Shown here: piece after piece, positions 33,170 to 41,561 of the stretch
Numbering within the stretch: position 1 is the first letter of the stretch
How the letters are laid out: every line of letters begins with the position of its first letter
Source: Xenophilus aerolatus
GTDB lineage: Bacteria > Pseudomonadota > Gammaproteobacteria > Burkholderiales > Burkholderiaceae_C
Direction: 5' to 3'
NCBI GenBank assembly: GCA_030418545.1
Contig: QAIB01000001.1
Span: 310,001-374,000 of the forward strand
DNA: 64,000 nucleotides
Position numbers and translations under genes: made by a program
The notes under the pieces: model-generated
The model's database searches: none
The model's input: only the letters and a program-made list of their open reading frames with translations
Told to the model about the DNA's origin: nothing

Positions 33170-34081
33170 TCAGGTTACGCCCTCACAGTGCGCTACGAAG
33201 CGTTGCAGGTTGGCCGACAGGCGCTTCTTTCGATGATGGACCAGGTAGAAGCGGCGAGTCAGCTTCGGCAAGGTGGTCCGCAGCAGGACCAATCGGCCGA
33301 GTGTCACGAGATCCTCCACCGCACACAGCGAGAGGCAGGCCAGGCCGAGGCCTTCGGCTGCCGCTTGTTTGATCGCCTCGGTGCTGCCCGGCTGCATGTC
33401 GCTTTGCAGGTGGTGCACATGCGGCAGCAACGCGCGCTCCACTGCCTCGCGCGTGCCGGAGCCCGGCTCGCGGAGCAACCAGCGGGCCTGTCGAAGGGCT
33501 TTCAACGAGACCCGCGTCTGCACGTCGTCCTGCAAGAGCGCATGTGTCGGTGCGGCGACGATGACCAGCTCGTCCAGGAGCCACGGCGTCACCTGAAGCT
33601 CGCTCTCGTGACAAGGCCCTTCGATCAGACCCAGGTCGACCTCCAGGCGAGTTACCGATGCGGCGACATCCCGCGTGTTGCCGATCACCACGTCGACCGC
33701 CGCACCTGGCCATACTTTTTCGTAGCCGGCGATCAGCGCCGGCAGCACATAGTTGCCAATGGTCGTACTGGCGCCAACACGTAGGCGTGTGACTAGAGGC
33801 GCTGCCGCTGCGTTCGCGCTTCCAACCCTGAACTGACTTTCGATCTCCTGGACGCCATCGAGCAACGCCCTGGCTTGCGGGAGCAGCGTCCGGCCGCAGT
33901 CGTTCAGAAGCAAGCGCTTGCCGATGCGGTCGAACAGTTGTGCGCCAAGCAAGCTTTCCAGTTCGTTCAGCGCGCCGCTGGTCGCTGATTGCGAAAGCGC
34001 GACCCTCTGTGCGGCAGCGGTGGTGCTGCCGGTATCGGCCACAGCCGTGAAGATTTGCAGCTGGCGCAAGGTCAGTCGCAC
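33170..34081 (-). CDS. LysR-family regulator (YeiE/CysB-like)
   Basis: A 303-residue LysR protein: helix-turn-helix with TAVADTGSTTAAAQRVALSQSATSGALNELE, effector domain from about 95 (LRVGASTTIGNYVLPALIAGY, the CbbR/YeiE-type pattern). It starts at GTG 34081, as no in-frame ATG is available. It is divergent from a YeiH-family gene, the arrangement known for yeiE-yeiH, so it probably controls that exporter, perhaps in response to sulfite. A 14-bp palindrome GTTGACCGGTTAAC abuts the start. Confidence 0.88.
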   Translation of the reverse strand: MRLTLRQLQIFTAVADTGSTTAAAQRVALSQSATSGALNELESLLGAQLFDRIGKRLLLNDCGRTLLPQARALLDGVQEIESQFRVGSANAAAAPLVTRLRVGASTTIGNYVLPALIAGYEKVWPGAAVDVVIGNTRDVAASVTRLEVDLGLIEGPCHESELQVTPWLLDELVIVAAPTHALLQDDVQTRVSLKALRQARWLLREPGSGTREAVERALLPHVHHLQSDMQPGSTEAIKQAAAEGLGLACLSLCAVEDLVTLGRLVLLRTTLPKLTRRFYLVHHRKKRLSANLQRFVAHCEGVT

Positions 34082-34085
34082 GGCA

Positions 34086-34099
34086 GTTGACCGGTTAAC
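34086..34099. promoter_or_regulatory. Palindrome next to LysR start
   Basis: GTTGACCGGTTAAC is a 14-bp palindrome with one mismatched pair, overlapping the putative -35 of the yeiH promoter and lying 5 bases upstream of the LysR GTG. It is well placed for binding by the regulator to control both genes. Confidence 0.45.
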
Positions 34100-34116
34100 G
34101 TTTTCATAGGTAGGTT
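34087..34116 (+). promoter_or_regulatory. Putative sigma-70 promoter for yeiH-like gene
   Basis: TTGACC (34087-34092), an 18-base spacer and TAGGTT (34111-34116) fit sigma-70 elements about 50 bases before the ATG at 34165. Confidence 0.45.
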
Positions 34117-34164
34117 ATAGCGGAACTATCTGGTTGTTGAATAGATTGCAACCGTTCAAAGTCG

Positions 34165-35313
34165 ATGCCTGACTTGCTAGAAACGTCGATGGAGAACGCC
34201 GTGCACAACCCCATTTCAGCAGCTGACCTGACGCACCCGCCCGCTGCACTGCAGCGCTTGTGCCGGCTGCTTCCCGGCCTTGCCCTCACGAGTGTGCTGG
34301 CATATGCATCGATCCGAATGGGCAAGATCCACTGGCTGCAATCGACCGGCATCAGCGCGTTGACCCTGGCCATCGTGCTGGGCATGCTGGTCGGCAACAC
34401 CGTCTACCCACGCATCGGCCCGATGGCGGGCCCTGGCGTGAACTTCTCCAAGGCCAACCTTCTGCGCCTGGGCATCATCCTCTATGGCCTGCGCCTGACC
34501 TTCCAGGACATCGGCGATGTCGGCTGGACCGGGGTCGCGATTGACGCGACTGTGCTGTGCAGCACTTTCGGGCTTGCCTGCTTCCTCGGCACCAGGGTGT
34601 TCGGCCTCGACCGCAAGACAGCGATGCTGATCGGCGCGGGCAGTTCGATCTGCGGCGCAGCGGCTGTCATGGCGGCCGAGCCCGTCGTGCGCGGCGGCGC
34701 CGAACAGGTGATGGTCGCGGTGGCCACTGTGGTGGTGTTCGGCACGCTGGCGATGTTCATGTATCCGGTTCTCTACAACGTAGTCGCACATTACCGGTTG
34801 TTTGACCTCTCGCCCAACGCCTACGGCGTGTTCGTTGGCTCGACCATCCACGAAGTGGCACAGGTCGTGGCCGCCGGGCGTGCCGTCAGCGAGCAGGCTG
34901 CGAACACAGCTGTCATCGCCAAAATGGTCCGGGTGATGATGCTGGCGCCGTTCCTGATCATGCTGTCGGCCTATCTATCCCGCTCCAGTGCCAAGGACGA
35001 AGAGGCAGCAGATGGCGGAAGGAAGAATGCCACGGCGTGCGGCGGCATGGTGATTCCATGGTTCGCCGTCGGGTTCGTACTGGTTGCGGGGGTCAACTCG
35101 CTTGCGCTGCTGCCCCCCACGGTGGTCGCGCAACTGAGCGACATTGACACCGGAGTGCTGGCGATGGCGATGGCCGGCCTTGGTCTCACGACGCATGTCT
35201 CCGCGATCCGTAGGGCCGGCATCAAGCCGCTGGCGCTGGCAGCCGTACTTTTTGCTTGGTTGACGTGCGGCGGCTTCTTCATCAACGTGGGTGCTACTGC
35301 GCTTTTGAACTGA
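34165..35313 (+). CDS. YeiH-family putative sulfate/sulfite exporter
   Basis: A 382-residue membrane protein of the UPF0324/YeiH family (PSE), with about ten predicted helices and conserved blocks GPGVNFSKANLLRLGIILYGLRLTFQDI, AGSSICGAAAVMAAEPVV and VGSTIHEVAQVVAAG. Members are thought to export sulfate or related anions. With a TauD-type dioxygenase upstream, export of sulfite or sulfate released from a sulfonate is a reasonable inference. ATG 34165 or ATG 34189 (MENAV) could be the start; neither has a clear Shine-Dalgarno. A bidirectional terminator follows. Confidence 0.88.
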   Translation: MPDLLETSMENAVHNPISAADLTHPPAALQRLCRLLPGLALTSVLAYASIRMGKIHWLQSTGISALTLAIVLGMLVGNTVYPRIGPMAGPGVNFSKANLLRLGIILYGLRLTFQDIGDVGWTGVAIDATVLCSTFGLACFLGTRVFGLDRKTAMLIGAGSSICGAAAVMAAEPVVRGGAEQVMVAVATVVVFGTLAMFMYPVLYNVVAHYRLFDLSPNAYGVFVGSTIHEVAQVVAAGRAVSEQAANTAVIAKMVRVMMLAPFLIMLSAYLSRSSAKDEEAADGGRKNATACGGMVIPWFAVGFVLVAGVNSLALLPPTVVAQLSDIDTGVLAMAMAGLGLTTHVSAIRRAGIKPLALAAVLFAWLTCGGFFINVGATALLN

Positions 35314-35416
35314 CCGCGCGACTTGAAGCACCTGTCCATGGCAGCCGGCTGAAAGTACGGTCGAGCCGACTTGGTCTTGCTTCAGACGCGTGCAGCCGCG
35401 GCGAAACGCAAGTGGA

Positions 35417-35440
35417 AAGCGCCCCCCAGGGCGCTTCTTC
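35417..35440. terminator. Bidirectional terminator between convergent genes
   Basis: A perfect 8-bp stem AAGCGCCC/GGGCGCTT with loop CCCA, followed by CTTCT on the plus strand and TTTCC on the minus strand. It lies between the YeiH-like gene and the aminotransferase gene and can end both transcripts. Confidence 0.7.
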
Positions 35441-35462
35441 TACATGCGTACCAACCGCCCGA

Positions 35463-36827
35463 TCAAACCGTCTCCGCCAGCGCATCCCCCACCGCATTCA
35501 CCAGCCGATCGATCTCCGCCTTCTCGGTGATGAAGGGCGGCGCGAGCTGGATGGTGTCGCCGCCGTAGCGCACGTAGAAGCCCTTCTTCCAGCACGCCAT
35601 GGCGATCTCGTAGGGGCGCTTGGCGGGCTCACCGGGCACGGGGTCGATGGTGATGCCGGCGGCCAGGCCGTAGTTGCGGATGTCGAGCACGTGCTTGCTG
35701 CCCTTGAGGCTGTGCACGGCGGCTTCGAAATGCGGCGCGAGCGCCTTGACGCGGCCCGGGCCGTCTTCCTTCTCGAGCAGGTCGAGCGCGGCCAGGCCGG
35801 CTGCACAGGCGACCGGGTGGGCCGAGTAGGTGTACCCATGCGGGAACTCGACCATGTAGTCGGGGCCGCCGGCGGCCATGAAGGTGTCGTAGATCTCCTT
35901 GCTGGCGACCACGCCGCCCAGCGGCTGCACGCCGTTGGTGACCTGCTTGGCGAAGTTGAGGATGTCGGGCGTGACGCCGAAGGCCTCGGCGCCCGTCATG
36001 GCGCCGCAGCGGCCGAAGCCGGTGATGACCTCGTCGAAGATCAGCAGGATGTTGTTCTGCGTGCAGATCTCGCGCAGACGCTGCAGGTAGCCCACGGGCG
36101 GGATGACGACGCCGGCCGAGCCGGAGAAGGGCTCGACGATGACGGCGGCGATGTTCGACGCGTCGTGCAGGGCGATCACGTCCAGCAGGCGGTTGGCCAG
36201 CGCCACGCCGCCTTCGGCCGGCATGCCCTGGTGGAAGGAGCCCATGGCCGGCTGCGTGTGCGGGATGTGGTCGGCTTCGACGCCCTGGCCGAAGGTCTTG
36301 CGGTTGCCGACGATGCCGCCGACCGAGATGCCGCCGAAGTTGACGCCGTGGTATCCCTTCTCGCGACCGATGAGGCGGGTCTTGGTGCCCTGGCCCTTGG
36401 CCCGCCAGTAGGCGCGCGCCATCTTCAGCGAGGTGTCGGCCGATTCGGAGCCCGAGTCGGTGAAGAACACGTAGTCCAGCCCGGCGCCGGCGGGCATCAG
36501 GCCCTTGATGCGGTTGGCCAGCTCGAAGGACAGCGGGTGGCCGAACTGGAAGCCCGGCGAGTAGTCCAGCTTCGCCGCCTGGCGGCCCACGGCCTCGGCG
36601 ATCTCGCTGCGGCAGTGGCCCAGGCCCGTGCACCACAGGCCCGACAGGCCGTCGAAGATCTTGCGGCCGTCGGCATCGGTGAAGTACGCCCCCTTGCCTT
36701 CGACGATCAGCCGCGGGTCGGCCTTGAACTGGCGGTTGGCGGTGAAGGGCATCCAGTGCGCGTCGAGCCAGGCGGCGTCGCTGCGCGAATGGGAGGACGA
36801 GGTGTCGGGCGTGAGGACGGAGCTCAT
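35463..36827 (-). CDS. Class III aminotransferase (beta-alanine/omega-amino acid:pyruvate type)
   Basis: A 454-residue PLP enzyme. The cofactor lysine is K294 (NFAKQVTNGV), the ring-pairing aspartate D265 (LLIFDEVITGFGR), and the phosphate-binding loop TDSGSESAD lies near 123-131. The N-terminal HWMPFTANRQFK and FDGLSGLWC are those of beta-alanine:pyruvate aminotransferases. It moves an amino group from an omega-amino acid or amine to pyruvate. ATG 36827 gives the usual length; ATG 36863 would add 12 residues. It is divergent from a LysR gene, 94 bases apart. Confidence 0.92.
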   Translation of the reverse strand: MSSVLTPDTSSSHSRSDAAWLDAHWMPFTANRQFKADPRLIVEGKGAYFTDADGRKIFDGLSGLWCTGLGHCRSEIAEAVGRQAAKLDYSPGFQFGHPLSFELANRIKGLMPAGAGLDYVFFTDSGSESADTSLKMARAYWRAKGQGTKTRLIGREKGYHGVNFGGISVGGIVGNRKTFGQGVEADHIPHTQPAMGSFHQGMPAEGGVALANRLLDVIALHDASNIAAVIVEPFSGSAGVVIPPVGYLQRLREICTQNNILLIFDEVITGFGRCGAMTGAEAFGVTPDILNFAKQVTNGVQPLGGVVASKEIYDTFMAAGGPDYMVEFPHGYTYSAHPVACAAGLAALDLLEKEDGPGRVKALAPHFEAAVHSLKGSKHVLDIRNYGLAAGITIDPVPGEPAKRPYEIAMACWKKGFYVRYGGDTIQLAPPFITEKAEIDRLVNAVGDALAETV

Positions 36828-36921
36828 GGGCGGAAGGGCAGTGAGGGTAGAAGAAGGCGCCATTGTTGGCGCGCCGCTTACTGGCGAAAATGGACAATCA
36901 TCACTGTTCACTTGACGATCC

Positions 36922-37902
36922 ATGCAAGTTAAGAAGCCGGCCAGGCGCGTCGCACCCAAGGCAGCTCCCGCGCAGCCCCGTCAGCGCGCCGTGCTGGGCC
37001 AGCTCAGCGACATGGACCTGCGCCTGCTGCGCGTGTTCAAGAGCGTGGTCGACTGCGGCGGCATGACGGCGGCCGAGCTGGAGCTGAACATCGGCACCTC
37101 CACCGTGAGCCGCCACGTGAAGGACCTGGAAACGCGCCTCGGCCTCACGCTGTGCCGGCGCGGGCGCGCGGGCTTCGCGCTCACGGCCGAGGGCCAGCGC
37201 GTGTACGACGAGACGCTGCGGCTGCTGGCCTCGGTCGACGGTTTTCGCAGCGGCATCGACGACATCCACGGGCGCATGGGCGGCGAGCTCGACCTGGCCC
37301 TGTTCGACAAGACGGCCAGCAACCCGCAGGCGCGCATCGGCGAGGCGATCGCGCTCTTCTCGGCGCGCGCGCCCGACGTGCGGCTCAACGTGCACGTGGC
37401 GTCCATCAACGCCATCGAGCGCGGCGTGATCGACGGCCGCTTCCAGGTCGGCGTGATCCCGGCGCACCGGGCCTCGCAGAGCCTGGCCTACGCCGACCTC
37501 TTCGGCGAGACGATGCAGATGTACGCGGGCCGCACGCACCCGCTCTTCGCCAGCGCGGGCACGTCGCTGAGCTGGGCCGAACTGCGCCGCCATGCCTTCG
37601 CCGGGCTGGGCTACCACTCGCCCAACATGGAGCTGAGCCATGCCCGGCGCCTGGCGCGCAGTGCCACCGGCTACGACCAGGAGGCGATCGCTCTGCTGAT
37701 CCTCTCGGGCCGCTACCTGGGCTTCCTGCCCGACCACTACGCCGCGGCTTTCGAGCGTGAGGGCCGCATGGCGGCGGTGTCGCCCGCGCAGTTGCGCTAC
37801 GACTGCCGCTTCACGGCGATCTGGCGCCGCTCCCCGCAGCCGGGGCGGGCGACGGCGCTCTTCGGCGAGTGCCTGGCGCAGGCGCACGCAGCGGCCGGGT
37901 GA
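36922..37902 (+). CDS. LysR-family regulator of the aminotransferase
   Basis: A 326-residue LysR protein with an unusual basic N-terminal extension of about 28 residues (MQVKKPARRVAPKAAPAQPR) before the helix-turn-helix DMDLRLLRVFKSVVDCGGMTAAELELNIGTSTVSRHVKDLE. The effector domain starts near residue 110. It is divergent from the class III aminotransferase and probably regulates it. The helix-turn-helix uses STVSRHVKDL rather than the common QPAVSxxI, as in the amino-acid-linked LysR branches. Confidence 0.88.
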   Translation: MQVKKPARRVAPKAAPAQPRQRAVLGQLSDMDLRLLRVFKSVVDCGGMTAAELELNIGTSTVSRHVKDLETRLGLTLCRRGRAGFALTAEGQRVYDETLRLLASVDGFRSGIDDIHGRMGGELDLALFDKTASNPQARIGEAIALFSARAPDVRLNVHVASINAIERGVIDGRFQVGVIPAHRASQSLAYADLFGETMQMYAGRTHPLFASAGTSLSWAELRRHAFAGLGYHSPNMELSHARRLARSATGYDQEAIALLILSGRYLGFLPDHYAAAFEREGRMAAVSPAQLRYDCRFTAIWRRSPQPGRATALFGECLAQAHAAAG

Positions 37903-37975
37903 CGCAGACCGGGACGCTGACGCAGATCAAGGTGGCCCCCCGCGCGCCGCCCTACAGTGCGGCGCTTTGGCCGCC

Positions 37976-38779
37976 ATGCCCCTCGAGCTCTACCGCGACC
38001 CGCAGCATGTCTGCCTGATGTTCTCCGACCTGGTCCACGAGTCCGAGGAGGCGGTGCAGGCCAACCAGTTCCTCGTCGTCGACCACGGTGTGGGCGCGCT
38101 CATCGACCCGGGCGGCAACATCGCCTTCAACGAGCTCTTCCTCGGCATGGGGCGGCAGTTCCCGCCGCAGAAGCTGGCTTGGCTGCTGGCCTCGCATGCC
38201 GACCCGGACATCATCGCGTCGCTCGACCGCTGGCTGACCTCGACGCAGGCGCAGCTCGTCATCTCGCGCGTGTGGGAGCGCTTCGTGCCGCACTTCGCCA
38301 AGAGCGGCAAGACGCAGGAGCGGGTCCTGGCGGTGCCCGACGCGGGCGGCATCCTGCCCCTGGGCGACAGCGAACTGCACCTGCTGCCTGCGCACTTCCT
38401 GCATGCCGAAGGCAACTTCCACTTCTACGACCCGGTGAGCCGCATCCTCTTCACCGGCGACCTGGGCGTGTCGATGACCAGCGGCAGCGGCGCGCAGCAG
38501 CCGGTGCGCGACCTGGCGCCGCACATCCCGCGCATGGAAGGCTTCCACCGCCGCTACATGGTGTCGAACAAGGTGCTGCGGCTGTGGGCACAGATGGCGC
38601 GCCGCCTGCCGATCTCGATGCTGGTGCCGCAGCACGGCGCGCCGATCGAGGGTGCGGCGGCCATCGCGGATTTCTTCGATTGGGTGGAGTCGCTGGCCTG
38701 CGGCATCGACCTGTTCGGGCCGGAGGCCTACCGCCTGCCGACCGGGCGGCTGTCGCCTGCGCGGCGCCCGCCCGCCTGA
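37976..38779 (+). CDS. Diiron-type metallo-beta-lactamase-fold protein
   Basis: A 267-residue protein of the oxygen-binding diiron (flavodiiron-like) branch of the MBL superfamily, without a flavodoxin domain. Seen are SHADPDIIASLDRWL near 79-93 (an HxDxD variant of HxExDH), LPAHFLHAEGNFHFYDPVSRILFTGDLG (His then Asp ligands) and VPQHGAPIEG (final His). The N-terminal QANQFLVVDHGVGALIDPGG fits this branch. The role may be oxygen or NO sensing or reduction, but is not established. It follows the LysR gene by 73 bases, with a TACAGT hexamer between, and probably has its own promoter. Confidence 0.8.
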   Translation: MPLELYRDPQHVCLMFSDLVHESEEAVQANQFLVVDHGVGALIDPGGNIAFNELFLGMGRQFPPQKLAWLLASHADPDIIASLDRWLTSTQAQLVISRVWERFVPHFAKSGKTQERVLAVPDAGGILPLGDSELHLLPAHFLHAEGNFHFYDPVSRILFTGDLGVSMTSGSGAQQPVRDLAPHIPRMEGFHRRYMVSNKVLRLWAQMARRLPISMLVPQHGAPIEGAAAIADFFDWVESLACGIDLFGPEAYRLPTGRLSPARRPPA

Positions 38780-38793
38780 GCGGCGGGCGACCT

Positions 38794-39009
38794 TCAGTCG
38801 GCCGGGCGGATCTTTCCGGCCTCGACGTACTGGTCGTACTGGATGCGCGGCATGGCGGTGGAGCCGACCACGCCATCGGCCTGCTGCCAGCCCAGGATCA
38901 CGCTGTCCTCGGTTTCCTCGATCTCGATCGGGCCCTCGGGGATCGGAATCGGGACGCCGTCGCCGGGCGTGTAGGTGACGTGGCCGTGGATGGTCGCTTG
39001 GCGCTTCAT
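38794..39009 (-). CDS. Small conserved hypothetical protein
   Basis: A 71-residue protein (MKRQATIHGHVTYTPGDGVP...), acidic in the middle (EGPIEIEETEDSVILGW) and beta-rich, ending MPRIQYDQYVEAGKIRPAD. AAGGAG precedes ATG 39009 at ideal spacing. No family recognised. It is convergent with the MBL-fold gene, 14 bases apart. Confidence 0.7.
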   Translation of the reverse strand: MKRQATIHGHVTYTPGDGVPIPIPEGPIEIEETEDSVILGWQQADGVVGSTAMPRIQYDQYVEAGKIRPAD

Positions 39010-39130
39010 GGCATCTCCTTTGGGGCAGGGCGTTGACGCCGCAGGGGCGCGTCGCCGGTGCTGCATTGCAGCGCAGATCCAGGGTGACCGGCTGTCGGAC
39101 GAAAGCCTGCGCGTGCGGCGGCGAGCCTGG

Positions 39131-39197
39131 CTTCACGAGCCAAATCGGGCTGTAGCCCCCGTCCGCATTGCGCAGGATGCTATTGATTCGATAGCGG
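39131..39197 (+). repeat. Dispersed intergenic repeat, copy 6
   Basis: A nearly complete forward copy: CTTCACGAGCCAAATCGGGC, TGTAGCCCCCGTCCGCATTG, then CGCAGGATGCTATTGATTCGATAGC. The arms are GCTAT/ATAGC. The stop codon of the LysR gene read on the minus strand (39180-39182) lies in the left arm. Confidence 0.85.
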
Positions 39198-40166
39198 CGG
39201 CGATTGGGCTCCTGCCTGCCTGACTTGCGCGCCGTGCACCGCCGCCGGCATGGCCTGGCGCATCAGTTCGACGAAGCGGCGCAGCCGCGCCGGGTAGAAG
39301 CGGGCGTAGGGGTACACCAGGTACACCGGCAGCGGCGCCGCCTGCCACTGCGGCACCAGATGCACGAGGCGTCCCTGCGCGATGTCCTCCGTCAGCAGCC
39401 AGGCCGAGCCCACGCCCACACCCAGGCCCAGCAGCGCCGCGCCGCGCAGGGCGTTGAGGCTGTCGGTCGACAGGCGCGGCTGCAGCGCGAGGCGGCAATG
39501 CTCCCCGGTGGTGGCGTGCGTCAGGCCGATCTCGTGGCGGTAGTACATCTGCAGCGCCAGCCAGGGCAGGGCGGCCAGGTCGCGCGCGTGCTGCGGCGCC
39601 GGCCGGCCCGCCAGCACCGAGGGCGCGGCGACCACGATTCGTGGCACTTCGGCCAGGCGGATGGCCACCACCGAGGGGTCGTCCACCTCGCCGACCTGGA
39701 TCGCGCAGTCCACGCCCTGGGCGATGAAGTCCGGCCGCCGGTCGTGGAGCAGCCATTCGACGTTCACCTGCGGGTGGGCACGCAGGAACTCGGCCAGCGG
39801 CGCCACCAGCAGCTCCTGCCCGAAGGCGTGCGGCGCCACCACGCGCAGCAGGCCTTCGGGCGCGTCGCCGGCACCGCGCAGGTCGGCCTCGAAGGCGTGC
39901 CAGTTCGCCAGCAGTTCCTTGGCCCGGGCGTAGCAGCGCTCGCCGTCCTCGGTGAGCTTCATCGCGTGGGTGGATCGCTGCAGCAGCCGCACGCCCAGCG
40001 AGCGCTCCAGCGCCTGCAGGCGCCTGCTCACCGTGGGTTGGGTCGACAGCATCTGGACCGCCGCCGCCGACAGGCTGCCCGCGTCGACGATGCGCACGAA
40101 GGTCTGCATCAGTTCCAGCCGGTCGGCGGCCACCGGCGCGGGGGTACGGGGTTCAGGCTTGCTCAT
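39180..40166 (-). CDS. LysR-family regulator of the MFS exporter
   Basis: A 328-residue LysR protein: helix-turn-helix with LMQTFVRIVDAGSLSAAAVQMLSTQPTVSRRLQALE and effector domain from about 100 (LLRVVAPHAFGQELLVAPL), the DmlR/AaeR-like branch that lacks a large inducer gap. It is divergent from an MFS transporter gene, 99 bases apart, which it probably controls. Its last residues (QSPPLSNQ) come from DNA that is part of dispersed repeat copy 6, so the C-terminus has been extended or replaced by the repeat. Confidence 0.88.
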   Translation of the reverse strand: MSKPEPRTPAPVAADRLELMQTFVRIVDAGSLSAAAVQMLSTQPTVSRRLQALERSLGVRLLQRSTHAMKLTEDGERCYARAKELLANWHAFEADLRGAGDAPEGLLRVVAPHAFGQELLVAPLAEFLRAHPQVNVEWLLHDRRPDFIAQGVDCAIQVGEVDDPSVVAIRLAEVPRIVVAAPSVLAGRPAPQHARDLAALPWLALQMYYRHEIGLTHATTGEHCRLALQPRLSTDSLNALRGAALLGLGVGVGSAWLLTEDIAQGRLVHLVPQWQAAPLPVYLVYPYARFYPARLRRFVELMRQAMPAAVHGAQVRQAGAQSPPLSNQ

Positions 40167-40265
40167 GCGTCGAGCGTATATCAATTGTGCAGTGCACACG
40201 CCTACCCACTGCGAGAGCCGGCCTGCACACTTCAGCCCGTTGCCACAAAACCAAGGGTTAACACC

Positions 40266-41504
40266 ATGTCCAACATTCAACCCATGCATGCCACGGCCGG
40301 CGCTTCGGTGCCGGCCCCGGCCGCGGCGGGCCTGCCGCCGGCCCTCACGCTGCTGCTGGCCAGCGGCGCCGGCTTCGGCGTCGCCGCCCTCTACTACGCC
40401 CAGCCCATGCTCGGCGTGCTGGGCGCCGACATCGGCGCCTCCGACCGGCTGGTCGGCTTCGTGCCCACGCTCACGCAACTGGGCTACGCGCTGGGCATCC
40501 TGCTGCTCGCGCCGCTGGGCGACCGCTACGACCGCCGTCGCATCATCCTGATCAAGGCGGCCGCCCTGTGCGCCGCGCTGCTGATGGCCGGCGCCGCGCC
40601 TTCCATCGCGATGCTGCTGGCGGCCAGCCTGGCGATCGGCCTCTCGGCCACGCTGGCGCAGGACATCGTGCCCGCCGCCGCCACGCTGGCGCCCGAGGCG
40701 CACCGCGGCAAGGTGGTGGGCACGGTGATGACGGGCCTGCTGCTGGGCATCCTGCTGTCGCGCGTGGTGAGCGGTTTCGTGGCCGAGCATTTCGGCTGGC
40801 GCTCGATGTTCGTGGCCGCGGCCGCCAGCATCGCGCTGATCGGCGCCGCCGCGTGGCGCGGGCTGCCGCGCTTCAAGCCGACGACGCACCTGGCGTACGG
40901 CGCATTGCTGGGCTCGCTGGGCAAGCTGTGGCGCCAGCACGGCGCGCTGCGTCGCGCCGCCCTGGCGCAGGGCCTCCTGTCGGTGGGTTTCAGCGCCTTC
41001 TGGTCGACGCTGGCGGTGATGCTGCACGGCGCGCCTTTCCACCTCGGCAGCGCCGCGGCCGGGGCCTTCGGGCTGGCCGGTGCCGCCGGTGCGCTGGCCG
41101 CGCCAATCGCCGGCCGCATCGCCGACAAGCGCGGGCCCGAACTGGTCACGCGCCTGGGGGCAGGGCTGGTGGTCGTGTCCTTCGCGCTGATGGCGCTGAC
41201 GCCGCTGCTGATGCCGCATGCACGGCTGGGCCTGCTGGTGGTGAGCGCGATCGGCTTCGACCTCGGCCTGCAGGCGGCGCTGATCGCGCACCAGACCATC
41301 GTCTACAGCATCGACCCCGGTGCCCGCAGCCGCCTCAACGCGGTGCTCTTCGTGGGCACCTTCACCGGCATGGCGGCCGGCTCCGCACTGGGTGCGCTGG
41401 CCCTGGCGCAATGGGGCTGGATGGGCGTGACCGCGCTGGCCACCGTGTCGGCATTGGGCGCGCTGACCGTGCGGCTGTGGCCGGGCGCCGCCCAGGCCCG
41501 CTGA
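40266..41504 (+). CDS. MFS exporter (YnfM/arabinose-efflux-like)
   Basis: A 412-residue, 12-helix major facilitator. Seen are YAQPMLGVLGADIGASDRLVG in helix 1, the loop LGDRYDRRRIIL after helix 2, and IADKRGPELVTRLG in the second half. This is the drug/sugar efflux (DHA1) pattern. It is divergent from the LysR gene at 39180, which is the typical arrangement for an inducible efflux pump. The substrate is unknown. Confidence 0.88.
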   Translation: MSNIQPMHATAGASVPAPAAAGLPPALTLLLASGAGFGVAALYYAQPMLGVLGADIGASDRLVGFVPTLTQLGYALGILLLAPLGDRYDRRRIILIKAAALCAALLMAGAAPSIAMLLAASLAIGLSATLAQDIVPAAATLAPEAHRGKVVGTVMTGLLLGILLSRVVSGFVAEHFGWRSMFVAAAASIALIGAAAWRGLPRFKPTTHLAYGALLGSLGKLWRQHGALRRAALAQGLLSVGFSAFWSTLAVMLHGAPFHLGSAAAGAFGLAGAAGALAAPIAGRIADKRGPELVTRLGAGLVVVSFALMALTPLLMPHARLGLLVVSAIGFDLGLQAALIAHQTIVYSIDPGARSRLNAVLFVGTFTGMAAGSALGALALAQWGWMGVTALATVSALGALTVRLWPGAAQAR

Positions 41505-41524
41505 GTATCCAGGGGCACCATGCC

Positions 41525-41555
41525 GACGCGGCCCGGCTGCACGCCGGGCCGCGTC
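41525..41555. other. Perfect 12-bp hairpin between convergent genes
   Basis: GACGCGGCCCGG (41525-41536) pairs perfectly with CCGGGCCGCGTC (41544-41555) across a 7-base loop. It lies between the MFS gene and the hsp20 gene, which converge. There is no T-tract, so it may stabilise 3' ends or act with Rho rather than as a standard terminator. Confidence 0.65.
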
Positions 41556-41561
41556 GTCGCT

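Noticed and set aside
36880-36905. TGGACA...TGTTCA half-sites between the aminotransferase and LysR genes
   Set aside because: Only a 6-base imperfect inverted repeat; not distinct enough from chance to list as an operator.
35256-36932. 558-codon frame opposite the class III aminotransferase
   Set aside because: Antisense shadow; composition (V, R, H, G, D) is that of reverse-complemented coding DNA and no domain is recognisable.
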